64,000 nt of DNA from Piezodorus guildinii (taxonomy: Eukaryota; Arthropoda; Insecta; Hemiptera; Pentatomidae): NCBI GenBank assembly GCA_023052935.1, contig CM041292.1, positions 86,349,169 through 86,413,168 of the forward strand, written 5' to 3'. Numbering within the stretch: the stretch's first letter is position 1; each line of letters starts with the position of its first letter. A program made the position numbers and the translations under genes. Shown one piece after another: positions 43,275 to 55,729 of the stretch. A model generated the notes under the pieces. It did not search any database. It was given only the letters and a program-made list of their open reading frames with translations, and was not told the DNA's origin.

Positions 43275-46200
43275 TTGATAAACCTCTACTTGAGTTAGCG
43301 CAATTAAATTTAATAGTATAATCTGTAACCAAACCTTGGTTACGCAGCGACTGAGCCTAGTATGCAGTAAATATGGACAAGTTAAAATAAACCTCTTCTT
43401 GAGCAAGCGCGATTTAAATTAATAGCATTATCGGTAACGAACCCCCCGTAACACAGTAATTGAGCCTAATAGCAAATAAATACGAAAAAGTTATAATGAA
43501 CCCATATATGAGCGAGCGAGACTAAAATTAATAGTGTAATCGGTAACGAACCTTTGAGAACGAAGCTACTGAGCCTAGTATCCAATAAATACGAAAAAGT
43601 TATAATAAAGCCATATATGAGCGAGCGCGATTAAAATTAATAGTGTAATCGGTAACGAACTTTTGGGAACGAAGCTACTGAGCCTAGTATGCAGTAAATA
43701 TGGACAAGTTAAAATAAACCTCTTCTTGAGCGAGCGCGATTTAAATTAATAGTATTATCGGTAACGAACCCCCCGTAACACAGTAATTGAGCCTAATAGC
43801 GAATAAATACGAAAAAGTTATAATGAACCCATATATGAGCGAGCGAGACTAAAATTAATAGTGTAATCGGTAACGAACCTTTGAGAACGAAGCTACTAAG
43901 CCTAGTATCCAATAAATACGAAAAAGTTATAATAAAGCCATATATGAGCGAGCGAGACTAAAATTAATAGTGTAATCGGTAACGAACCTTTGAGAACGAA
44001 GCTACTGAGCCTAGTATCCAATAAATACGAAAAAGTTATAATAAAGCCATATATGAGCGAGCGCGATTAAAATTAATAGTGTAATCGGTAACGAACTTTT
44101 GGGAACGAAGCTACTGAGCCTAGTATGCAGTAAATATGGACAAGTTAAAATAAACCTCTTCTTGAGCGAGCGCGATTTAAATTAATAGTATTATCGGTAA
44201 CGAACCCCCCGTAACACAGTAATTGAGCCTAATAGCGAATAAATACGAAAAAGTTATAATGAACCCATATATGAGCGAGCGAGACTAAAATTAATAGTGT
44301 AATCGGTAACGAACCTTTGAGAACGAAGCTACTGAGCCTAGTATCCAATAAATACGAAAAAGTTATAATAAAGCCATATATGAGCGAGCGCGATTAAAAA
44401 TAATAGTGTAATCGGTAACGAACCTTTGGGAACGGAACTACTGAGCCTAGTATCCAATAAATACGAAAAAGTTATAATAAAGCCATATTTGAGCGAGCGC
44501 GATTAAAATTAATTGTGTAATCGGTAACGAACCTTTGGGAACGGAGCTACTGAGCCTTGTATCCAATAAATACGAAAAAGTTATAATAAACCCATATTTG
44601 AGCGAGCGCGATTAAAATTAATAGTGTAATCGGTAACGAACCTTTGGGAACGGAGCTACTGAGCCTTGTATCCAATAAATACGAAAAAGTTATAATAAAG
44701 CCATATTTGAGCGAGCGCGATTAAAATTAATAGTGTAATCGGTAACGAACCTTTGGGAACGGAGCTACTGAGCCTTGTATCCAATAAATACGAAAAAGTT
44801 ATAATAAAGCCATATTTGAGCGAGCGCGATTAAAATTAATAGTGTAATCGGTAACGAACCTTTGGGAACGGAGCTACTGAGCCTTGTATCCAATAAATAC
44901 GAAAAATTTATAATAAAGCCATATTTGAGCGAGCGCGATTAAAATTAATAGTGTAATCGGTAACGAACCTTTGGGAACGGAGCTACTGAGCCTTGTATCC
45001 AATAAATACGAAAAAGTTATAATAAAGCCATATTTAGGGGAGCGCGATTAAAATTAATAGTGTAATCAGTAACGTACCTTTGGGAACGGAGCTACTGAGC
45101 CTTGTATCCAATAAATACAAAAAAGTTATAATAAAGCCATATTTGAGCGAGCGCGATTAAAATTAATAGTGTAATCGGTAACGAACCTTTGGGAACGGAG
45201 CTACTGAGCCTTGTATCCAATAAATACGAAAAAGTTATAATGAAGCCATATTTGAGCGAGCGCGATTAAAATTAATAGTGTAATCGGTAACGAACCTTTG
45301 GGAACGGAGCTACTGAGCCTTGTATCCAATATATACGAAAAAGTTATAATAAAGCCATATTTGAGCGAGCGCGATTAAAATTAATAGTGTAATCGGTAAC
45401 GAACTTTTGGGAACGGAGCTACTGAGCCTTGTATCCAATAAATACGAAAAAGTTATAATAAACCCATATTTGAGCGAGCGCGATTAAAATTAATAGTGTA
45501 ATCGGTAACGAACCTTTGGGAACGGAGCTACTGAGCCGTGTATCCAATAAATACGAAAAAATTATAATGAAGCCATATTTGAGCGAGCGCGATTAAAATT
45601 AATAGTGTAATCGGTAACGAACCTTTGGGAACGGAGCTACTGAGCCGTGTATCCAATAAATACGAAAAAGTTATAATGAAGCCATATTTGAGCGAGCGAG
45701 ATTAAAATTAATAGTGTAATCGGTAACGAACCTTTGGGAACGGAGCTACTGAGCCTTGTATCCAATAAATACGAAAAAGTTATAATAAAGCCATATTTGA
45801 GTGAGCGCGATTAAAATTAATAGTGTAATCGGTAACGAACCTTTGGGAACGGAGCTACTGAGCCTTGTATGCAATAAATACGAAAAAGTTATAATAAAGC
45901 CATATTTGAGCGAGCGCGATTAAAATTAATAGTGTAATCGGTAACGAAATTTGGGAACGGAGCTACTGAGCCTTGTATCCAATAAATACGAAAAAGTTAT
46001 AATAAAGCCGTATTTGAGCGAGCGCGATTAAAATTAATAGTGTAATCGGTAACGAACCTTTGGGAACGGAGCTACTGAGCCTTGTATCCAATAAATACGA
46101 AAAAGTTATAATAAACCCATATTTGAGCGAGCGCGATTAAAATTAATAGTGTAATCGGTAACGAACTTTTGGGAACGGAGCTACAGAGCCTTGTATCCAA

Positions 46201-49075
46201 TAAATACGAAAAAGTTATAATAAAGCCATATTTGAGCGAGCGCGATTAAAATTAATAGTGTAATCGGTAACGAACCTTTGGGAACGGAGCTACTGAGCCT
46301 TGTATCCAATAAATACGAAAAAGTTATAATAAAGCCATATTTGAGCGAGCGCGATTAAAATTAATAGTGTAATCGGTAACGTACCTTTGGGAACGGAGCT
46401 ACTGAGCCTTGTATCCAATAAATACGAAAAAGTTATAATAAAGCCATATTTGAGCGAGCGCGATTAAAATTAATAGTGTAATCGGTAACGAACCTTTGGG
46501 AACGGAGCTACTGAGCCTTGTATCCAATAAATACGAAAAAGTTATAATAAACCCATATTTGAGCGAGCGCGATTAAAATTAATAGTGTAATCGGTAACGA
46601 ACCTTTGGGAACGGAGCTACTGAGCCGTGTATCCAATAAATACGAAAAAGTTATAATGAAGCCATATTTGAGCGAGCGCGATTAAAATTAATAGTGTAAT
46701 CGGTAACGAACCTTTGGGAACGGAGCTACTGAGCCGTGTATCCAATAAATACGAAAAAGTTATAATGAAGCCATATTTGAGCGAGCGCGATTAAAATTAA
46801 TAGTGTAATCGGTAACGAACCTTTGGGAACGGAGCTACTGAGCCTTGTATCCAATAAATACGAAAAAGTTATAATAAAGCCATATTTGAGCGAGCGCGAT
46901 TAAAATTAATAGTGTAATCGGTAACGAACCTTTGGGAACGGAGCTACTGAGCCTTGTATCCAATAAATACGAAAAAGTTATAATAAAGCCATATTTGAGC
47001 GAGCGCGATTAAAATTAATAGTGTAATCGGTAACGAACCTTTGGGAACGGAGCTACTGAGCCTTGTATCCAATAAATACGAAAAAGTTATAATAAAGCCA
47101 TATTTGAGCGAGCGCGATTAAAATTAATAGTGTAATCGGTAACGAACCTTTGGGAACGGAGCTACTGAGCCTTGTATCCAATAAATACGAAAAAGTTATA
47201 ATAAAGCCATATTTGAGCGAGCGCGATTAAAATTAATAGTGTAATCGGTAACGAACCTTTTGGGAACGGAGCTACTGAGCCTTGTATCCAATAAATACGA
47301 AAAAGTTATAATAAAGCCATATTTGAGCGAGCGCGATTAAAATTAATAGTGTAATCGGTAACGAACCTTTGGGAACGGAGCTACTGAGCCTTGTATCCAA
47401 TAAATACGAAAAAGTTATAATAAAGCCATATTTGAGCGAGCGCGATTAAAATTAATAGTGTAATCGGTAACGAACCTTTGGGAACGGAGCTACTGAGCCT
47501 TGTATCCAATAAATACGAAAAAGTTATAATAAAGCCATATTTGAGCGAGCGCGATTAAAATTAATAGTGTAATCGGTAACGAACCTTTGGGAACGGAGCT
47601 ACTGAGCCTTGTATCCAATAAATACGAAAAAGTTATAATAAAGCCATATTTGAGCGAGCGCGATTAAAATTAATAGTGTAATCGGTAACGAACCTTTGGG
47701 AACGGAGCTACTGAGCCTTGTATCCAATAAATACGAAAAAGTTATAATAAAGCCATATTTGAGCGAGCGCGATTAAAATTAATAGTGTAATCGGTAACGA
47801 ACCTTTGGGAACGGAGCTACTGAGCCTTGTATCCAATAAATACGAAAAAGTTATAATAAAGCCATATTTGAGCGAGCGCGATTAAAATTAATAGTGTAAT
47901 CGGTAACGAACCTTTGGGAACGGAGCTACTGAGCCTTGTATCCAATAAATACGAAAAAGTTATAATAAAGCCATATTTGAGCGAGCGCGATTAAAATTAA
48001 TAGTGTAATCGGTAACGAACCTTTGGGAACGGAGCTACTGAGCCTTGTATCCAATAAATACGAAAAAGTTATAATAAAGCCATATTTGAGCGAGCGCGAT
48101 TAAAATTAATAGTGTAATCGGTAACGAACCTTTGGGAACGGAGCTACTGAGCCTTGTATCCAATAAATACGAAAAAGTTATAATAAAGCCATATTTGAGC
48201 GAGCGCGATTAAAATTAATAGTGTAATCGGTAACGAACCTTTGGGAACGGAGCTACTGAGCCTTGTATCCAATAAATACGAAAAAGTTATAATAAAGCCA
48301 TATTTGAGCGAGCGCGATTAAAATTAATAGTGTAATCGGTAACGAACCTTTGGGAACGGAGCTACTGAGCCTTGTATCCAATAAATACGAAAAAGTTATA
48401 ATAAAGCCATATTTGAGCGAGCGCGATTAAAATTAATAGTGTAATCGGTAACGAACCTTTGGGAACGGAGCTACTGAGCCTTGTATCCAATAAATACGAA
48501 AAAGTTATAATAAAGCCATATTTGAGCGAGCGCGATTAAAATTAATAGTGTAATCGGTAACGAACCTTTGGGAACGGAGCTACTGAGCCTTGTATCCAAT
48601 AAATACGAAAAAGTTATAATAAAGCCATATTTGAGCGAGCGCGATTAAAATTAATAGTGTAATCGGTAACGAACCTTTGGGAACGGAGCTACTGAGCCTT
48701 GTATCCAATAAATACGAAAAAGTTATAATAAAGCCATATTTGAGCGAGCGCGATTAAAATTAATAGTGTAATCGGTAACGAACCTTTGGGAACGGAGCTA
48801 CTGAGCCTTGTATCCAATAAATACGAAAAAGTTATAATAAAGCCATATTTGAGCGAGCGCGATTAAAATTAATAGTGTAATCGGTAACGAACCTTTGGGA
48901 ACGGAGCTACTGAGCCTTGTATCCAATAAATACGAAAAAGTTATAATAAAGCCATATTTGAGCGAGCGCGATTAAAATTAATAGTGTAATCGGTAACGAA
49001 CTTTGGGAACGGAGCTACTGAGCCTTGTATCCAATAAATACGAAAAAGTTATAATAAACCCATATTTGAGCGAGC
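43275..49075. repeat. Right satellite arm, regular 109-bp array
   Basis: About 53 monomers, inverted relative to the left arm. 43275-44400 is heterogeneous with higher-order structure: the variant TATGCAGTAAATATGGACAA starts at about 43361, 43688 and 44124, spacings of 3 and 4 monomers (327 and 436 bp). At 45440-45770 and 46530-46860 a block of variants (CCCATATTT, GAGCCGTGTA twice, TAATGAAGCC) is repeated 1090 bp apart, a 10-monomer duplication. From about 46850 to 48980 the monomers are almost perfectly identical. It has no coding content. Confidence 0.95.
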
Positions 49076-52000
49076 GCGAAGACGATTAAAATTAATAGTG
49101 TAACGGTAACGAACCTTGGACGATACTGACTGTATCCAATAAATACGAAGTTATAAAAACCATTACGAGGGATTAAAATTATGTGAACGGTACGAACTTT
49201 GGAACGAGTACGACTTTATCCAATAAATACGAAGTTAAAAAATATTAGCGGGCGATTTAAAATTATAGTGATCGTAACGAATTTGAAACAGCTACTGAGC
49301 GGTATAATATACGAAAAAGTTTAAAACATATTGAGCGAGCGATTAAATAATAGAAGTTTTAAAGAACTGGAAATATATTCCAATAAATAGAATTTAATGA
49401 ACTGGGAACGGAGTACTGAGCCTGTATCCAATAAATAGAAAGTATAATAAGCCATATTTGAGCGAGCGCATTAAAATTAATAGTGTATCGGTAACGACTT
49501 TGGGAACGGAGCTATGAGCCTTGTATCCAATAAATACGAAAAAGTTATAATAAAGCCATATTTGAGCGAGGCGATTAAAATTATAGTGTAATCGGTAACG
49601 AACTTTGGAACGGAGCTACTGAGCCTTGTATCCAATAATACGAAAAAGTTATATAAACCATATTTGAGCGAGCGCGATTAAAATAATAGTGTAATCGGTA
49701 ACGAACTTTGGGAACGGGCTACTGACCTTGTATCCAATAAATACGAAAAAGTTATAATAAACCATATTTGAGCGAGCGCGATTAAAATTAATAGTGTAAT
49801 CGGTAACGAACCTTTGGGAACGGAGCTACTGGCCTTGTATCCAATAATACGAAAAGTTATAATAAAGCCATATTTGAGCGAGCGCGATTAAAATTAATAG
49901 TGTATCGGTAACGAACTTTGGGAACGGAGCTACTGAGCCTTGTATCCAATAATACGAAAAAGTTATAATAAACCCATATTTGAGCGAGCGCGATTAAAAT
50001 TAATAGTGTATCGTAACGAACTTTGGGAACGGAGTACTGACTTGTATCCAATAAATACGAAAAAGTTATAATAAACCATATTTGAGCGAGCGCGATTAAA
50101 ATTAATAGTGTAATCGGTAACGAACCTTGGAACGGAGCTACTGAGCCTTGTATCATAAATACGAAAAAGTTATAATAAAGCATATTTGAGCGAGCGCGAT
50201 TAAAATTAATAGTGTAATCGTAACGAACCTTTGGGAACGGAGTACTGAGCCTTGTATCCATAAATACGAAAAAGTTATAATAAACATATTTGAGCGAGCG
50301 CGATTAAAATTAATAGTGTAATCGGTAACGAACTTTGGGAACGGAGCTACTGAGCTTGTATCCAATAAATACGAAAAAGTTATAATAAACCCATATTTGA
50401 GCGAGGCGAAAAATTATGAAGCGATTGAAATTATAATATGTAATACGGTAAACGGTAATTATGGTGAACGGAGCTACTGAGCTGATCCAATAAATGAAAA
50501 AGTTAAACCATTTGAATGACTATTATAAAAAAAGAATATAATAAAAGCATATTTACGACGCGTAAATTAAAAGTATAATGTAAGCCGTAAGAACCGGAAA
50601 GCTATGGCTTGTATAATAAATAGAAAAGTTAAAAGCCATTTGAAGAGCATAATAAATAATAGTAAGTAATGACTGGCAGTATTACTAATAAAATAAAAAA
50701 AATTAAAAAACCTTTTGTGCGAGCTGATTAAAAAATAATTTAAGTAATTTGGAACGTTAAATTCTTTGACCGTTAAATAAAATTTGAATAAATAATTGAA
50801 ATGAATAAGCGTTAAAATTAAAGTAGTAAAACTTGGAGACTCGACTGATCAAAAAATAGAAAAAGTTATAAAAACTATATTTGAGCCACGCGATAAAAAT
50901 TAATAAATGGTAACACCTATTGGACGAGCATGACTTAATTCAAATTGAATCTAAAAAACTAAATAAGGACAGTAATGAATGAAAGAAATATTTAAGTAAC
51001 ATTTGAAGAGATAAAAATAATATAATAAGAACCATTTGAACGCGTTTAGTGAATAATTGAAGAATAATGTAAAGAACTATTAGAGGCTATAAATAAAAGA
51101 AAATCTAACAAATTTGAAGTATGGCCTTACGATAAATTATAAGATAAAGACCTTTAGGAACGGTAAAATTTAATAAGAAAGTTACGAACCTTTGTAAACA
51201 AATTGCGTAAATAAATAAGTAATTTAAAAAAATGAATGAATAAAATTTTAATAGTAATTAAAATCTATAGAAAGAACCCAAAAATATAATAGTAACTAAA
51301 GAAACATAATTGTGGAGCGATTTAAAATTAATGATAATATAACGAAACTGGGAAGCTAACTTGTACAAAAATAAATTAGAAGAACAATTAGGATCCATAA
51401 AATAATATTAATAAACGAATTTGGAAGAGCGAGAATTAAATTTTTTGGAAAAATAGTAAAGTGTAAACTGATCATTAAATAATAAATTATGAAAGAATTT
51501 GAAAGGGATTAAGAATGTTAATTAAACTAAGAACGAATAACCCTTTCAAAAAAATTATTATAAAACTAAGCTATGAAAATAATATTTGGTAAGAATTAGG
51601 AACGATAAATTAAATTTTTAAAAATAAAATTATGAAACTAATACAGGATCAATAAATTATGGAAAATTAGAAACGGTTTAATAGCCTTACAGAATAAAAA
51701 ATTTTAAGGAACGACTTTGGAACGGCTATAACAATAGAATACTAAAACTTTGAAAGCAATTGACCAGCAATAAAAAACTTATAATGGAAATTACTTTAAT
51801 TAAATATGATGGACGAACTTGGAAGAGCTTAATCATACAAAATACGAAAAAATTATAATAAGCTATTTAGAACGAATTAAGTGTATGTAAACTTGTAAAA
51901 CCTTTAGGTATAATAGTACAAAAATATAAAAAGTTTAAAAGCCATATAATAGTGACGAAAATTATCTGGTAAGAACCTTTAAAAAAATACGACGCAAAAA

Positions 52001-53845
52001 AGAAAAAATAATAAGTTTGACGGAATTAAAAAGGAATGGTAAAAACTTGGGAAAGAGTAACCACGAAAAATAAAAAAAATTTGAAGCCTTAAATAATATT
52101 TATGGTAACGATTTTAAAAAATTTTAACATAAATAGAAAAGTATTAACATTATTAGCGGCCGATTTAAAATAAAAAGGAGCTTAACCACTAATTTGAAAA
52201 AATCAAAAAGTATTAAACCATTTAAAGAGAATTAAAATAAAAGAAAATTAAAATAAAGTTGTAAACAAATTTAGAACGGAAAACCTTTTAAATAACGTAA
52301 ATTTAAATAAAATTTTTAACAGGTAAATAAAGAAATTATAATTTGAAAGATATAAAAAATAACAAATAATAAACATTAAATTAAATAAAAATTATATTGG
52401 GAAAAGTTAATAGCCTTTTCAAAAATTAAAGAAGACCTTTTAGCGGATAAAATAAATAATGAAAAGGGAAAATTTAAATTAAACCAAAAAAAATTATAAT
52501 AAACCTAAATTGAGAGGGTTAAAACTAATATAAAAAATTGGAAAAAATTTGGGAAATTTAATAATGAAAAATTATTTAACCAATTGAGGGGAAATTTAAT
52601 ATAAATAAATGAAAAATTAATGGTAATCGTAAAACTTTGAAATTAAAATGGCTGTTAAAATTCAATAGTAATAGATAATTAAGAATATTAAATGTAATGA
52701 ATAGACGAACTTTGTACAACTAAATCAAAAGTTAATAAACATTTAAGAAAAATTATGTAACGAAAACAATTGGAACGATTACTTTAACCAAAAATAAAAA
52801 GTTATATAAGCCAATTTGGGAAGCGCGATAAATTAAATTAATACGAACCTTTGGAAAGGGTATTGTGCACATTAAAAATAATTATAACGAAATTTGGACG
52901 GGCTATAATTAATAGTTAATCGGTAACGAACCTTTGGGAACGGATATCTGAGCCTTATCCCTAAAACTAAAAAGTTAATAAAACCATATTTGGCGAGCGG
53001 ATTAAAATTAAAGTGTAAACGAACGAACCTTGGAAAAACCAATATGAAATATTAATAGAATTTAACGAACGTTAATTTTTTAAAATGATCGATAAAATTT
53101 GAAGGGGAAAACCTTTACAATAAGAAATTAAATAAAATTGAAGGGGAAAATTAAAATTAATTACAGAATTTGGATCGAACTAGATTTTGCATATCGAGCA
53201 ATAAAGAATATTACTAACCCATATTTTAAAGTGTATTAAAATTGGTAAGTAAGAAGCCTTGAAAAACCAATTATGCAAAAAATATCGAAAAGATAAAAAA
53301 TATTGAGCAGCTTTATATAATGGAATAAACGTTAGAATAAAAATTGATAATTAATATTTAAATTAAAAAACTATTGAGGAACGCTTGAAATAAATTGGAA
53401 AGGTAAAAACCTTTGAAAAGGCATGGCTTGAAACCAATTACGAAAGTTAAAAAACCATTTCGGGCGCTTAAATAATATGAATTTATCAAATTTGGAAGGA
53501 TAATTAATTAAAAACGAAAAATATTAAAACCATCTTGAGACGATTAAAATAATAAGGTTGTAAAACTTGAAAGGATAAATTTATGAAAATCGAAAAAAAT
53601 TATAGTGAATGGAAGCGACTTTGAAGGTTAATGAGTGTACGAAAAAGAAAATTAATAATTCATAGCGGGAAATTAAATAAGTGTACAACGGAATTGAAAT
53701 TAATGATACGTACAAATGAAGAGTTAAGGTACCAAATTTCGAAAAAATTTTAAGCATAAACACGAAAAAATAAAGTAATGAAGAAATTGGAAAGTATAAG
53801 GATTTAAAAATTGAAAAAGTATATATAAACTTATGGACGAAGGAA
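49076..53845. repeat. Right satellite arm, deletion-ridden skeleton (suspect assembly)
   Basis: Fragments of the same monomer in the right order, but with bases dropped. At 49500-50400 single-base losses (CCTTT to CTTT, AATAAATAC to AATAATAC) shift the period slightly. At 50400-53840 so many bases are missing that only words such as TTTGGAACG, GAGCGAG and ATTAAAATTAA survive. It returns to a clean monomer at about 53848. Deletions without matching substitutions or foreign sequence point to a faulty long-read consensus over a repeat. Its true length and sequence should be treated as unknown. Confidence 0.85.
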
Positions 53846-54150
53846 CACATCTACTGAGCCTACTATCCTATAAATACGAAAAAGTTAAAATAAACTTATA
53901 TTGATAATATTTTCGCCCGCGATTATAAAACTAAAATAAAACGGACCCCCGCTAATCCGACTACCAGACCTTGTATCGAAAATGTCTATAAATCAAAGTA
54001 TCGGTTATACTTATTATTATAATCGTGACTAATTATATGTAAAAAGGCCCCTGGGAACATTTAACAAGCCACTAGGGTTAAAAACATAATTTGTAATTAA
54101 AATAACCATAAAAACATAAAATCATGTTAATTTGATTTTTATTATTTTAT
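53846..54150. repeat. Last monomer and right unique terminal segment
   Basis: A final clean monomer (CTGAGCCTACTATCCTATAA) leads into the reverse complement of 42061-42310, including GATTATAAAACTAAAATAAA and GACCCCCGCTAATCCGACTA. The few mismatches to the left copy are scattered. Confidence 0.9.
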
Positions 54151-54314
54151 TGAAATGGAAAAAGGTTGAATTTGAAATGGAAAAGGTTGAATTTGACTTG
54201 GAAAAGGTTGAATTTGACTTGGAAAAAGTTGAATTTGACTTGGAAAAGGTTGAATTTGACTTGGAATAGGTTGAATTTGACTTGGAAAAGGTTGAATTTG
54301 ACTTGGAAATGCTA
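54151..54314. repeat. Right subterminal 21-bp repeats
   Basis: The mirror image of the left end: two degenerate units then six copies of AAGGTTGAATTTGACTTGGA, ending GGAAATGCTA at 54314. Copy number matches the left end. Confidence 0.95.
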
Positions 54315-54318
54315 TATA

Positions 54319-55424
54319 TCAGGATCACGGTATAGAACAAGCCGGCTTCCGCCCCACGTTCAGTAAAACAGATAAACTCCAATGTATTAATCAGCTTATC
54401 AAGGAAAGTAGAGAATACGACAGAGAATTAGAGAATTTCGACTCGATCAGTCATAAGTATACGAGAAGCACTGTATGAATCTGGCGTAGACTAACACTAC
54501 ATTAAAGTATCATGAAGTTATATAGGAATGGAAAATCATTCGTGGCGTTGGATAGGGAAGGCGATTACTTTGAGGTTAAACGAGGAGTGAAACATGTTAT
54601 TAAACAAATTATTCAGAGAACTGAATTGGGAAAGCCTGGGAATATATGTCAATGGTAAAATGCTAAACAACCTGAGATTTGCGGATTATATATGTCTAAT
54701 ATCTCCGAATATATGATTAACGGTCTAAGGAGGATTTTAAAGGAAATAGTAGACATTAGCAAAAAGTATGGGCTTAGTTTAATACATCGATAACAAAAAT
54801 CATGACGAATTCAATAGAAATACCAATTTATTCAAACAATAGTGAGATAAAATATGTAGAGAAGTATATTTACTTAGGGCAGACAATAAAATTCAGGAAA
54901 AATATGAATAAGGAAATAGAAAGAATAATTAAGCTCGGGTGGTGTAAATATTGGTCTCTCCAAAAAATATTTAAAAGCGATCTATCACTGGATCTTAAAA
55001 CCAAAGTTTCGACCACATGTGTATATCCCACGGTTCTCTATCGGGCTCAAACCTGGACACTAACAAGAAAACTTGATCTGAGGCTGAATACCATCCAAAT
55101 TTTATGGCTGAATACCAGCTTCTGAGGAGTTCAATGTTTATTAAGAAACGTGAAGGAATAAAAATGAAGATATTCTTCAGAAGGTTAACATTAAAAAGTT
55201 AAAGGATTGTGGCCCATCGATTGAAATGGAGCTGTGCTGGGCACTTGGCCAGACTGAAAGACGAAAGATGGACCAAGGCTTGCAACGGAGTGGATCCCGA
55301 GAGAGGACAGCAGGCAGAGGGGGCGACCACATCGCAGGTGGAGGGATGAATTGACGCAGGGTGTAGGCGAAAACTGGTGGCTGGTTGCAAGTGACAAATC
55401 CTAGTGGAAAAACGTTTTAAAGAA
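54319..55424 (+). pseudogene. RT pseudogene, right part
   Basis: Resumes as LYQDHGIEQAGFRPTFSKTD (IEQAGFR is the usual sequence at this point of endonuclease-RT ORFs), then KLQCINQLIKESREYDREL. After several stops come IKYVEKYIYLGQTIKFRKN (YLG-x-x-I motif), LKTKVSTTCVYPTVLYRAQT and, at 55310-55380, RGRPHRRWRDELTQGVGENW (R-W-x-D-E/D-L), the normal C-terminal order. Catalytic motifs A to C are lost or too decayed to place. It is an old RTE/CR1-like relic, continuous with 41496-41884. Confidence 0.8.
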
Positions 55425-55729
55425 TATTTAATTTTGTGTTTTCTTTTGGTGTATTTTTTTAAGGACTCTGTTTTGTTATTGAGGTTTTTGTAGACTTATT
55501 TTTGTTTTTCTTTCTTTGGATTATTTGCTGTTCTTCAGTATTTTAGTTGTTTATATATTTATGTGTTACTATAGCAAACTACTATCAATTCCTTCGTATG
55601 GAAGAGGCTTTTGTCAATACTTGTGTCAGCAAAGCTATTATTATTATGTTTTGATGACAGCACCCCCAAACAGCTTCTCAATCATATATTCTCTGCGGTC
55701 AACGAACACTCATCATTATAAAAACCATA

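Larger units (their letters stand above)
41885..54314. mobile_element. 12.4-kb foldback element with satellite arms
   Basis: Terminal sequence TAGCATTTCC (41885) and GGAAATGCTA (ending 54314), flanked by TATA on both sides (41881-41884, 54315-54318). The palindromic join also permits a TA duplication. Inverted parts in order from each end: 21-bp subterminal repeats, about 250 bp of unique sequence, and 109-bp satellite monomers. The monomers meet head to head around a spacer at 43061-43274. Removing the element rejoins an RT pseudogene within one base of frame, giving an empty site. No transposase ORF is visible, so it is non-autonomous or not a standard DNA transposon. The layout resembles Drosophila FB and Tetris-like foldback elements, but the repeats themselves are not ones I recognise. 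Confidence 0.85.

Noticed and set aside
49857..50365. ORFs of 70-134 codons on the minus strand in the satellite
   Set aside because: They arise where single-base losses in the suspect consensus change frame between monomers. No domain is present and the bases are not trustworthy.
42311..50400. CRISPR-like regular array
   Set aside because: The whole 109-bp unit is conserved, with no unique spacers, and the setting is eukaryotic. It is a satellite.
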